NCBI GenBank assembly: GCA_964483085.1
Contig: CAYZZX010000106.1
Coordinates: forward strand, 1 to 5,196
Direction: 5' to 3'
Origin: JALHFZ01 sp964483085
GTDB taxonomy: Bacteria > Synergistota > Synergistia > Synergistales > Aminobacteriaceae
Length of the DNA: 5,196 nucleotides
The first letter of the stretch is position 1. Every line of letters begins with the position of its first letter. Of this stretch, positions 1 to 5,161 are shown piece after piece. The position numbers and the translations under genes are program-made. The notes under the pieces are model-generated. The model did no database searches. It was not told the DNA's origin and was given only the letters and a program-made list of their open reading frames with translations.

Positions 1-150
1 ATTCACGATTACCTCTGGAGCGATACAACGGGGTTGCCTGAAGCCTATTCCGAGGATGATGTGCTGAACAGGACAGAGGCGATTTTCGTCCACGTGTTCC
101 GGGCATACCCGACGGTACCTTCTCCCTACTACGACGACAAGGCATCTTAG
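1..150 (+). CDS. C-terminal end of a probable type I restriction enzyme subunit R (partial)
   Basis: Frame 1 is open from the first base of the window to a TAG at 148-150, giving the last 49 residues of a protein whose start lies to the left. The tail contains IHDYLWSDTTGLPEAYSEDD, then an EAIFVHVFRAYP segment and a PSPYYDD end. From memory this resembles the extreme C-terminus of long HsdR subunits (an 'L.sD.tGLP..Y.e.ev' segment followed by 'vF.HV...YP'), the helicase/endonuclease motor of type I restriction-modification systems. No helicase or nuclease motif lies inside the window, so the assignment rests on this tail alone. The gene converges on fchA with 39 bp between the two stops and no recognisable terminator there. 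Codon usage looks coding, with acidic and aromatic residues and no internal stop. The reading frame is well supported; the HsdR identity is moderate. Confidence 0.55.
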   Translation: MHDYLWSDTTGLPEAYSEDDVLNRTEAIFVHVFRAYPTVPSPYYDDKAS

Positions 151-189
151 AGTATCAGGAAAATGGGTTGGATCTGCACACCGCCGTTC

Positions 190-831
190 CTATTCCTCTT
201 CCCGGAGCTCTCCGAAGATCTCCCAGATCACCGCAGATTTGAGGATGCGCCCTTCTTCCTGTATTTCCTCCATTTCAGTCCACACGTCATCGGAGTATTC
301 ATCGTTGCTGACGAAGGGTAAATTGGCCTGGGCGTTCATTATGGAGATCTCCATCCCGCCGAGGACGTGAATGGCCGCCGCTCCGAGGTCGCATACGGTA
401 CTTACGTTCACCATTCCTGAAACTCGGAGGCAGAGGCGAAGCACCTCGAGGCAGTCCCGGGCAATCTGGCGGGGAGATTCGCATGCCTCCCGGAAAGCGG
501 CCCGGACTGCTACTGTTCGTATCTTCTGTTCGTCGTCGGTTCCTTGGGGAAGTGACCGGGCCTTCAAAACTTTCTGGTACGCGTCGGCGTCGTTATCCAC
601 AGCAGCGAGAAGGTTTTTTCGAAGGGATTCCGAAGCGGAGAGGACGGAGTTCAACTCTTCCTGAACGTCTTCGTACCCCTCTTTCCCGAGGGTGAGCCGG
701 CAGGCCATGGAGACAAGGGCGCCTCCCAGCGCTCCCGCCAGCGCGGCAGAACTTCCGCCGGCAGGATAGGCCGACCTGGCCGCAAGCTGTTCTATAAAAG
801 CGGAGAGAGTCGTTTCCCGCAGCTGAGACAT
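190..831 (-). CDS. fchA: FchA-type methenyltetrahydrofolate cyclohydrolase / formiminotetrahydrofolate cyclodeaminase
   Basis: A 213-residue cytoplasmic protein of the cyclodeaminase/cyclohydrolase (FTCD_C) family, close to the usual length of just over 200 residues for the stand-alone form. The family opens the 5,10-methenyl-THF ring to 10-formyl-THF, or releases ammonia from 5-formimino-THF to make methenyl-THF. Seen here: the glycine/alanine-rich helix after the N-terminus (PAGGSSAALAGALGGALVSM, about 23-42), the acidic DNDADAY motif (79-85) typical of the active-site region, the AAFREACESP helix (111-120) and the conserved C-terminal core NVSTVCDLGAAAIHVL...NAQANLPFV (142-174). A longer reading frame begins at 873, but I chose ATG 831 because a perfect AGGAGG lies 8 bases before it and the extra 14 residues are lysine/glutamate-rich and unlike the family. 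It follows folD on the same strand after 318 bp, so it probably has its own promoter. Methenyl-THF and formimino-THF activity cannot be told apart from sequence alone. Confidence 0.88.
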   Translation of the reverse strand: MSQLRETTLSAFIEQLAARSAYPAGGSSAALAGALGGALVSMACRLTLGKEGYEDVQEELNSVLSASESLRKNLLAAVDNDADAYQKVLKARSLPQGTDDEQKIRTVAVRAAFREACESPRQIARDCLEVLRLCLRVSGMVNVSTVCDLGAAAIHVLGGMEISIMNAQANLPFVSNDEYSDDVWTEMEEIQEEGRILKSAVIWEIFGELREEE

Positions 832-839
832 TGGAAATT

Positions 840-845
840 CCTCCT
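840..845 (-). promoter_or_regulatory. Ribosome binding site that fixes the fchA start
   Basis: On the minus strand this reads AGGAGG, a full anti-Shine-Dalgarno match inside AAAAAGGAGGAATTTCC, with 8 bases to ATG 831. The alternative upstream ATG at 873 has no comparable site, and this Shine-Dalgarno would lie inside that longer reading frame. This favours the 213-residue product. Confidence 0.8.
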
Positions 846-896
846 TTTTCTTTTCAAGAATTATTCCATGCAATAACCGTCAAGGTCCACCATTCT

Positions 897-931
897 TTTA
901 TATCATATCCCCGTGAAGAAATGATAATTTC
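897..931 (-). promoter_or_regulatory. Candidate fchA promoter region with an operator-like palindrome
   Basis: This AT-rich block upstream of fchA has a -10-like TATAAA on the minus strand (plus positions 897-902), about 65 bp before ATG 831. No good TTGACA sits 16-18 bp upstream of it. Instead, the expected -35 position falls inside GAAATGATAATTTC (918-931), which is GAAAT / GATA / ATTTC, a perfect 5-bp inverted repeat with a 4-base spacer. A palindrome over a weak -35 suggests a regulator-controlled promoter. This is inferred from position and symmetry only. Confidence 0.35.
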
Positions 932-951
932 CCTGTTTTTTCTATGAGAAG

Positions 952-977
952 GGGGCTCCCTGCGAAAGAGGAGCCCC
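952..977 (-). terminator. GC-rich hairpin, possible end of the fhs-folD transcript
   Basis: GGGGCTCC (952-959) and GGAGCCCC (970-977) form a perfect 8-bp stem around a 10-base loop. On the minus strand it lies 172 bases after the folD stop and 14 bases after the stop of the 17-codon frame at 992-1045. The following minus-strand bases are CTTCTCATAG, only a weak T-rich run, so this is an imperfect intrinsic terminator. A run of T lies on the plus strand just before the stem, which is the wrong side for plus-strand termination. Confidence 0.45.
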
Positions 978-991
978 GGATAGATCATCAG

Positions 992-1045
992 CTATACTTT
1001 GACTCTGTACAGATTCGTTCCGAAGGCCTGAAGCTCAGCAAGCAT
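992..1045 (-). CDS. Possible 17-codon mini-ORF after folD
   Basis: ATG at 1045 opens a 17-codon frame (MLAELQAFGTNLYRVKV) that ends at TAG 992-994. AGGGAAGG lies just upstream (1050-1057), a fair ribosome binding site with 4 bases to the ATG, or 8 if AGGG is the pairing part. The frame sits immediately before the GC-rich hairpin at 952-977, where the last gene of an operon would end. The residue mix looks like real protein. It is in the same phase as the open stretch from 1150 to 1064, so it could equally be the end of a decayed gene. I do not recognise the peptide. Low confidence as an expressed gene. Confidence 0.2.
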   Translation of the reverse strand: MLAELQAFGTNLYRVKV

Positions 1046-1063
1046 TCAACCTTCCCTCGAAAT

Positions 1064-1150
1064 CTACGTCCTGGAGAGCATCGCCTCGACACCCCAGGCG
1101 AGGCGATCTTTCAATTCGTCTCTCTCAGCTCTCCACCGGGCACTTTCACT
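1064..1150 (-). pseudogene. Possible remnant reading frame overlapping the folD end
   Basis: One reading frame on the minus strand, offset from folD, runs through the last A of the folD stop codon and continues for 28 codons to TAG 1064-1066. Its end reads AERDELKDRLAWGVEAMLSR, which looks like a genuine charged/amphipathic helix and not random translation. No ATG or GTG with a ribosome binding site starts it; the only candidates are an internal TTG or ATG. Past the stop, the same phase reaches a second stop at 1046-1048 and then the 17-codon frame at 992-1045. Three in-phase pieces with protein-like composition suggest a decayed or truncated gene that once followed folD. No family is recognised, and chance is possible at this length. 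Confidence 0.2.
1072..1135. repeat. Bipartite inverted repeat (nested stems) downstream of folD
   Basis: An inner perfect 9-bp stem, ATCGCCTCG (1080-1088) with CGAGGCGAT (1099-1107), closes a 10-base loop. Directly outside it, TGGAGAGC (1072-1079) pairs with GCTCTCCA (1128-1135), a further 8 bp, with a 20-base bulge (1108-1127) on one side. The structure begins 14 bases after the folD stop on the minus strand. It has no run of T on either side, so it is more likely an mRNA 3'-end stabiliser or processing element than an intrinsic terminator. Confidence 0.5.
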
Positions 1151-2004
1151 TACCGCTGAAGGGGTGTGAGTTTCGCCTGTTCGAGGGTATTCTCCAGCAG
1201 CATGGCGATCGTCATGGGGCCGACTCCGCCTGGGACAGGGGTGATCCAGGAGGCTTTTTCTGAGACCCCTTCGAAATCTACGTCACCCACGAGCCCATCT
1301 TCAAGCCGGTTGATCCCCACGTCGATGACGACGACCCCGTCCTTGACCATGTCCGCTGTGACGAACCGGGGGCGGCCCACGGCCGCCACGAGAATATCAG
1401 CTCGTTTCACGTGCTCAGCAAGGTCCCTGGTGCGGCTGTGGCAGACGGTGACCGTTGCGCTTTTGGCGAGGAGCATGAGGGCAATGGGTTTGCCCACGAT
1501 ATTGCTTCGCCCGATCACCACGGCCTCTTTACCGGCCAGTTCGATCCCCGAGGCCTCCAGGAGGCGCATAATCCCCTTGGGAGTGCAGGGTTCAATTGCG
1601 CTCATGCCCGCCAGGAGACGCCCCATGTTCACGGGGGAGAAGCCGTCCACGTCCTTTTCTGGTTTTATAGCAGCGATAACCTCTTCCTCGTCGATTTGAT
1701 CCGGTAGAGGAAGCTGCACCAAAATGCCGTGAACCAGAGGATCATTATTGAGCTTCGCGATGAGATCCAGAAGGTCCTTCTGGGATGTAGCTGCTGGAAG
1801 ACGGTGCAGAAAGGAGGCAAATCCAGCTTCAAGACACCCCTTCTCCTTCTGCCCCACATAGACTTTCGACGCGGGGTTGTCACCCACCAGGACGACCGCG
1901 AGGCCGGGCACAACACCCCGCTCCTTCAGCAGCACCGTTTCCTTTTTTACGGAGGCTCGTATTTCCGCCGCGATCTTTTTGCCGTCGAGTATGGAAGCCG
2001 TCAT
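1150..2004 (-). CDS. folD: Bifunctional methylenetetrahydrofolate dehydrogenase / methenyltetrahydrofolate cyclohydrolase FolD
   Basis: A 284-residue cytoplasmic enzyme of the FolD family (E. coli FolD is 288). It oxidises 5,10-methylene-THF to 5,10-methenyl-THF, usually with NADP+, and hydrolyses that to 10-formyl-THF, both reversibly. Seen here: the catalytic Y49-xxx-K53 pair in YVGQKEKGC, Q97 in GILVQLPLP (93-101), the KDVDGF loop with D120 (117-122), PCTPKGI (139-145), the Rossmann loop VIGRSNIVGKP (163-173), CHSRT (188-192), DVGINR (228-233), GDVDF (240-244) and the signature PVPGGVGPMT (256-265). All key residues are present, so both activities are expected. The start at 2004 is supported by GGGGAG six bases upstream, which overlaps the fhs stop; the genes are 11 bp apart and must be co-transcribed. 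The C-terminus ends where the family normally ends. Substrate and cofactor preference (NADP or NAD) are not read from the sequence. Confidence 0.97.
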   Translation of the reverse strand: MTASILDGKKIAAEIRASVKKETVLLKERGVVPGLAVVLVGDNPASKVYVGQKEKGCLEAGFASFLHRLPAATSQKDLLDLIAKLNNDPLVHGILVQLPLPDQIDEEEVIAAIKPEKDVDGFSPVNMGRLLAGMSAIEPCTPKGIMRLLEASGIELAGKEAVVIGRSNIVGKPIALMLLAKSATVTVCHSRTRDLAEHVKRADILVAAVGRPRFVTADMVKDGVVVIDVGINRLEDGLVGDVDFEGVSEKASWITPVPGGVGPMTIAMLLENTLEQAKLTPLQR

Positions 2005-2010
2005 GCCTTT

Positions 2011-2016
2011 CTCCCC
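2011..2016 (-). promoter_or_regulatory. folD ribosome binding site overlapping the fhs stop codon
   Basis: On the minus strand GGGGAG lies 6 bases before the folD ATG, and its first base is the last G of the fhs TAG (2016-2018). The short gap and shared base imply translational coupling: ribosomes finishing fhs expose or reload at folD. Confidence 0.6.
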
Positions 2017-3689
2017 TAGAAGAGGCCGGAGATCCGGCCCTTTTCATCGATATCGATGGAGAGGGCTGCGGGTTTCTTCGGCAGGCCGGGCATGGTCATA
2101 ACCGCCCCGGTGATAGCAACGAGAAAACCGGCTCCGGCAGAGAGGCGCACTTCACGCACCGTTACAAAGAAACCGCTCGGCCGTCCCAGCAGCGCCGGGT
2201 TGTCCGAGAGGGAGTACTGGGTCTTCGCCATGCAGATGAGCAGGTCGTCCTTGCCGAGGTCGTGGATCTGGGCGAGGTCCTTCTCAGCCTGGTCGGTGTA
2301 CTTCACTCCGTCCGCTCCGTAGACTACCTTTGCGATGGTCTCGATCTTCTCCTTCGGGCTCATGGAGGGCTGATAGAGATGGACGAAGCTGCTAGCCTTC
2401 TCTGCGGCCTGCACAACCTTTTCGGCAAGTTCGATTCCGCCCTCTCCTCCCTTTTCCCAGACTTCGGAAAGGGCTACAGAGGCGCCGAGCTTCTCGCACT
2501 TCTCCTTCACGAGGGCCAACTCGGCCTCGGTGTCCGTGGGGAAGCGGTTGATGGCAACAACCGAGGGAAGGCCGAAGGCGGCGATATTCTCTATGTGCTT
2601 CTCGAGGTTCGTCATGCCCTTTGCAAGGGCATCGAGGTCTTCCCGGGCCAGTTCCGTCTTCTTCAGGCCTCCGTGCATCTTGAGGGCACGCACGGTGGCG
2701 ACGATGACTACTGCCGACGGAGTGAGTCCTCCCATGCGGCACTTGATATTGAGGAACTTCTCGGCTCCGAGGTCCGCGCCGAAGCCCGCCTCGGTGATGA
2801 AGTAGTCAGAAAGTTTCAGCCCCAGGCGGGTGGCCTGGACGGAGTTGCATCCGTGGGCGATGTTGGCGAAGGGTCCGCCGTGAATGAAGGACGGTACACC
2901 CTCAAGAGTCTGGACGAGGTTCGGCTTGATGGCGTCCTTCAGCAGGACAGCGGCGGAACCGGCGGCTCCGATGTCCTGAACGGTCACAGCCTGTCCGTCA
3001 TAGGTGTAACCGATGACGATCTTTTCAATTCTGTTCTTGAGATCCATGATGTCCGTGGCGAGGCAGAGGATGGCCATGATCTCCGAGGCCACGGTAATAT
3101 CGAACCCCGTCTCACGGGGAACTCCGTTGGCCCTTCCGCCGAGGCCGATGATCGCGCTGCGGAGCGCACGGTCGTTCAGGTCCACTACCCTTCTCCAGAC
3201 GATGCGGCGGGGGTCGAGGTTCAGTTCATTCCCCTGCTGCAGGGAGTTGTCGATCATGGCGGAGATAAGGTTGTGGGCGGAGGTGATAGCGTGCAGGTCG
3301 CCCGTAAAGTGGAGGTTGATATCCTCCATGGGGATGACCTGGCTGTATCCGCCTCCGGCAGCGCCACCCTTGACGCCGAAGCTGGGGCCGAGGGAGGGTT
3401 CACGGATGGCGAGACTTGCCTTCTTACCAATCTTCAAGAGCCCCTGGGCGAGTCCCACGGTTGTGGTGGTCTTCCCTTCGCCTGCGGGGGTCGGCGTAAT
3501 GGCCGTGACGAGGATCAGCTTTCCGTCAGGATTATCCTTTACCCGCTCCCAAACCTCCGAAGAGACCTTCGCCTTGTACTTTCCGTACAGCTCAAGCTCG
3601 TCCTCTTTTATGTCAAGCTTCTGGGCTATCTCGACGATGGGGTGCAACTTGGAATTCTGCGCTATTTCAATGTCGCTCGGTACTCTCAT
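2016..3689 (-). CDS. fhs: Formate-tetrahydrofolate ligase (10-formyl-THF synthetase)
   Basis: A 557-residue cytoplasmic protein, the normal length for FTHFS. It activates formate with ATP through formyl phosphate and transfers the formyl group to tetrahydrofolate, giving 10-formyl-THF; run in reverse it yields ATP and formate. Seen here: the nucleotide loop TPTPAGEGKTTTT (65-77), EPSLGPSFGVKGGAAGGGYS (97-116), NLHFTGDLHAITSAHN (125-140), RETGFDITVASE (192-203), GGPFANIAHGCNS (271-283), TEAGFGADLGAEKF (299-312), NRFPTDTEAE (381-390) and a C-terminal GAVMTMPGLP (528-537). F303, F383, L407 and W411 each sit one residue before the folate-contacting residues I recall for the Moorella enzyme (304, 384, 408, 412), so the substrate pocket appears intact. 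ATG 3689 follows AAGGAGG by 7 bases. It is the first gene of the fhs-folD operon. A formyl-THF supply role (purines, initiator tRNA) or a catabolic/acetogenic role both remain possible. Confidence 0.98.
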   Translation of the reverse strand: MRVPSDIEIAQNSKLHPIVEIAQKLDIKEDELELYGKYKAKVSSEVWERVKDNPDGKLILVTAITPTPAGEGKTTTTVGLAQGLLKIGKKASLAIREPSLGPSFGVKGGAAGGGYSQVIPMEDINLHFTGDLHAITSAHNLISAMIDNSLQQGNELNLDPRRIVWRRVVDLNDRALRSAIIGLGGRANGVPRETGFDITVASEIMAILCLATDIMDLKNRIEKIVIGYTYDGQAVTVQDIGAAGSAAVLLKDAIKPNLVQTLEGVPSFIHGGPFANIAHGCNSVQATRLGLKLSDYFITEAGFGADLGAEKFLNIKCRMGGLTPSAVVIVATVRALKMHGGLKKTELAREDLDALAKGMTNLEKHIENIAAFGLPSVVAINRFPTDTEAELALVKEKCEKLGASVALSEVWEKGGEGGIELAEKVVQAAEKASSFVHLYQPSMSPKEKIETIAKVVYGADGVKYTDQAEKDLAQIHDLGKDDLLICMAKTQYSLSDNPALLGRPSGFFVTVREVRLSAGAGFLVAITGAVMTMPGLPKKPAALSIDIDEKGRISGLF

Positions 3690-3710
3690 AAAATCTCCTC
3701 CTTGAGTGAA

Positions 3711-3730
3711 CGTCCCCCGAAAGGGGGCCG
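3711..3730 (-). promoter_or_regulatory. Compact hairpin in the fhs leader, just before the ribosome binding site
   Basis: CCCCC (3714-3718) and GGGGG (3723-3727) form a 5-bp all-GC stem closing a 4-base loop. A further two pairs (3711-3712 with 3729-3730) form beyond a single mismatch. On the minus strand the stem ends 10 bases before AAGGAGG (3697-3703), so it is in the 5' untranslated region of fhs. No run of T follows on either strand, which argues against a simple terminator. It may shield or stabilise the fhs mRNA. Confidence 0.4.
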
Positions 3731-3804
3731 GTTGTTAGCAAATAATAGGAACAGCGTTCAGGATAACAGAAACATCGCCTTTACGAAAGGGATTGACCAG
3801 CTGT

Positions 3805-3832
3805 CTTATGGCTTCCTTCTATATTCTTTCAA
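3805..3832 (-). promoter_or_regulatory. Candidate sigma-70 promoter for fhs-folD
   Basis: On the minus strand TTGAAA (3827-3832, 5 of 6 to TTGACA) is followed after 16 bases by CATAAG (3805-3810, 4 of 6 to TATAAT). It lies about 115 bp before the fhs ATG, leaving a leader long enough to contain the hairpin at 3711-3730. Prediction by eye only; the -10 box is weak. The AT-rich run at 3741-3748 offers TATTAT as another -10, but without a good -35. Confidence 0.35.
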
Positions 3833-3880
3833 TTATGCCGCATTTCGGTCGGCAAAGGCAAACAGCTGGCATATTCCCCC

Positions 3881-5161
3881 CTAATAAATTCCCGCGAGCT
3901 TTGGCAGCACGGTGGTAATCCAGGGGATGTAGGTGAGAAGAAGCACATCGACGATCATGACGAGAATGAAGGGCCAGACGGCCCGGGATATGGCCTCGAG
4001 GCTGATTCCGCTGATGCTGCACCCCACGAAGAGGCAGACTCCGAGAGGGGGCGTCACCATGCCGATGGCGAGGTTCACCACGAGGACGATGCCGAAATGG
4101 AGGGGGTCGACGCCGAGCTGGGTCACCACGGGCAGGAGAACCGGAACGAGGATTATGATGGAGGCCACGGTCTCCATAAAGGTCCCGATGAACAGCAGCA
4201 GCAGGTTGATGAGGGTCAGGATGACCACCGGATTGCTCGAGATGGCGAGCATGGCTGACGCCACGGCCTGGGGGATTTTCTGGGCGGTGATGATCCAGCT
4301 GAAGACGGAGCTTGCTGCGATGATGAACATGATCATGGCCGTGCTGACGGCGGTGGTGACGAGGATGTCCTTCAATTTCGACAGACGGAGCTCCCGGTAG
4401 ACGAGGAAGCCCACGACGAATCCGTAGACTACGGCGACCACGGCGGCCTCAGTGGGTGTAAAGACGCCTCCGTAGATGCCTCCTAGGATGATGACGGGCA
4501 TGAGGAGGGCGAGGATGGCGTCCTTGAAGGTCGCCCATATAGCCGCGCCGCTCGCCTTTTCATCCCCCTTGTACCCCTTCTTCCGGGCGATGAACCAGGC
4601 CACGGCCATAAGGGAGACCCCCACCAGCATTCCCGGCAGAATGCCTCCGAGAAAGAGGGCCCCGATGGAGACGCCTGTCATGACGCCGTAGATGATCATG
4701 GGAATACTGGGAGGGATCATGACCCCGAGGGTTCCCGCCGTCGCCTGAACGGCGGTGGCATAGGGGGCGTCATACCCTCTCCGCACCATGGCGGGGATGA
4801 GGATCGTCCCGATGGCGGCGACGCAGGCGGCGGCCGCTCCCGAGATGGCGCCGAAGAAGAGGCTTGCGATGATGGCCACGAAGGCCAGGCCGCCGGAAAA
4901 TCGGCCGACGATGGAGTTGGCGAAGTTCACCAGCCTGCGGGAGATCCCTCCGAACTCCATGAGCGACCCGGCGAGGATGAAGAAGGGGACGGCCATGAGA
5001 GGGAAGGAGTCAGCGGCGGTAAACATCTTCTGGACGAGGATAACCGGTGGAATGCTGCCCGACCACAGGATGGCTGCCAGAGAGGCAAGGCCGATGGAGA
5101 CGGCGATGGGGACATTGAGAAGGAAGAAAAACAGCAGGCTGCCGAAGAGAACCGTCGTCAT
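3881..5161 (-). CDS. dctM: TRAP transporter large permease subunit, DctM family
   Basis: A 426-residue integral membrane protein, typical length for the large subunit of tripartite ATP-independent periplasmic transporters. With a small membrane subunit (DctQ) and a periplasmic binding protein (DctP) it drives uptake of organic acids or related solutes with an ion gradient, usually sodium. Seen here: a hydrophobic N-terminal segment (4-33), many further membrane segments, LFFGAISGAAAACVAAIG (101-118), the GVMIPPSIPMIIYG loop (146-159), GGVFTPTEAAVVA (231-243), IGTFMET (325-331), and the C-terminal GMVTPPLGVCLFVG (367-380). These are hallmark DctM motifs in their normal order. ATG 5161 overlaps the upstream stop in ATGA, with GGGAGG 10 bases before, so it is translationally coupled to dctQ. 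The binding protein that sets specificity is not in the window, so the substrate cannot be named. Confidence 0.96.
   Translation of the reverse strand: MTTVLFGSLLFFFLLNVPIAVSIGLASLAAILWSGSIPPVILVQKMFTAADSFPLMAVPFFILAGSLMEFGGISRRLVNFANSIVGRFSGGLAFVAIIASLFFGAISGAAAACVAAIGTILIPAMVRRGYDAPYATAVQATAGTLGVMIPPSIPMIIYGVMTGVSIGALFLGGILPGMLVGVSLMAVAWFIARKKGYKGDEKASGAAIWATFKDAILALLMPVIILGGIYGGVFTPTEAAVVAVVYGFVVGFLVYRELRLSKLKDILVTTAVSTAMIMFIIAASSVFSWIITAQKIPQAVASAMLAISSNPVVILTLINLLLLFIGTFMETVASIIILVPVLLPVVTQLGVDPLHFGIVLVVNLAIGMVTPPLGVCLFVGCSISGISLEAISRAVWPFILVMIVDVLLLTYIPWITTVLPKLAGIY

Larger units (their letters stand above)
832..1149. other. 318-bp region between folD and fchA: structured, no confident gene
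   Basis: This stretch separates the stop of folD from the start of fchA. Reading along the minus strand it holds two short reading frames in one phase (down to 992), a bipartite stem structure (1072-1135), a GC-rich hairpin (952-977), then an AT-rich section with a palindrome, a -10-like box and the fchA ribosome binding site. On the plus strand a 71-codon frame (944-1159) crosses it, but it has no ribosome binding site, runs through both hairpins and overlaps the folD end, so I do not call it a gene. No tRNA or riboswitch that I recognise is present. Confidence 0.6.
3690..3880. other. 191-bp intergenic region between dctM and fhs
   Basis: No gene is seen here on either strand. The dctM stop lies at 3881-3883. 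Near it are a 5-bp hairpin (TGCCG/CGGCA, 3836-3854) and a longer-range inverted repeat, CCAGCTGT (3797-3804) with ACAGCTGG (3862-3869), around a 57-base interval. Neither has a T tract. The candidate fhs promoter and leader hairpin occupy the rest. I see no match to the tetrahydrofolate riboswitch or the glycine riboswitch pattern that I know. Confidence 0.5.

Noticed and set aside
832..873. Longer fchA start at 873 adding 14 residues
   Set aside because: The perfect AGGAGG at 840-845 lies inside that extension and 8 bases before ATG 831; the added residues do not resemble the family N-terminus.
1150..1152. Programmed frameshift extending folD into the downstream open phase
   Set aside because: FolD already ends at the normal family length after ENTLEQAK, and no slippery heptamer is seen at the stop.
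944..1159. 71-codon plus-strand frame between fchA and folD
   Set aside because: No ribosome binding site before ATG 944; it runs through both hairpins and ends antisense inside the folD end; its composition is unconvincing.
3013..3705. 230-codon plus-strand frame over the fhs N-terminal half
   Set aside because: Shadow of fhs: methionine-, serine- and arginine-rich translation of the antisense strand, with no start signal.
3690..3880. Tetrahydrofolate riboswitch upstream of fhs
   Set aside because: I looked because the operon makes folate derivatives, but the leader lacks the conserved pattern that I know; only small hairpins are visible.
2262..3884. 540-codon open frame on the plus strand, antisense to fhs
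   Set aside because: fhs on the other strand has every family motif and full length. The antisense frame arises from GC-rich codon bias, has no ribosome binding site and gives a low-complexity glycine/valine/aspartate-rich product without recognisable domains.
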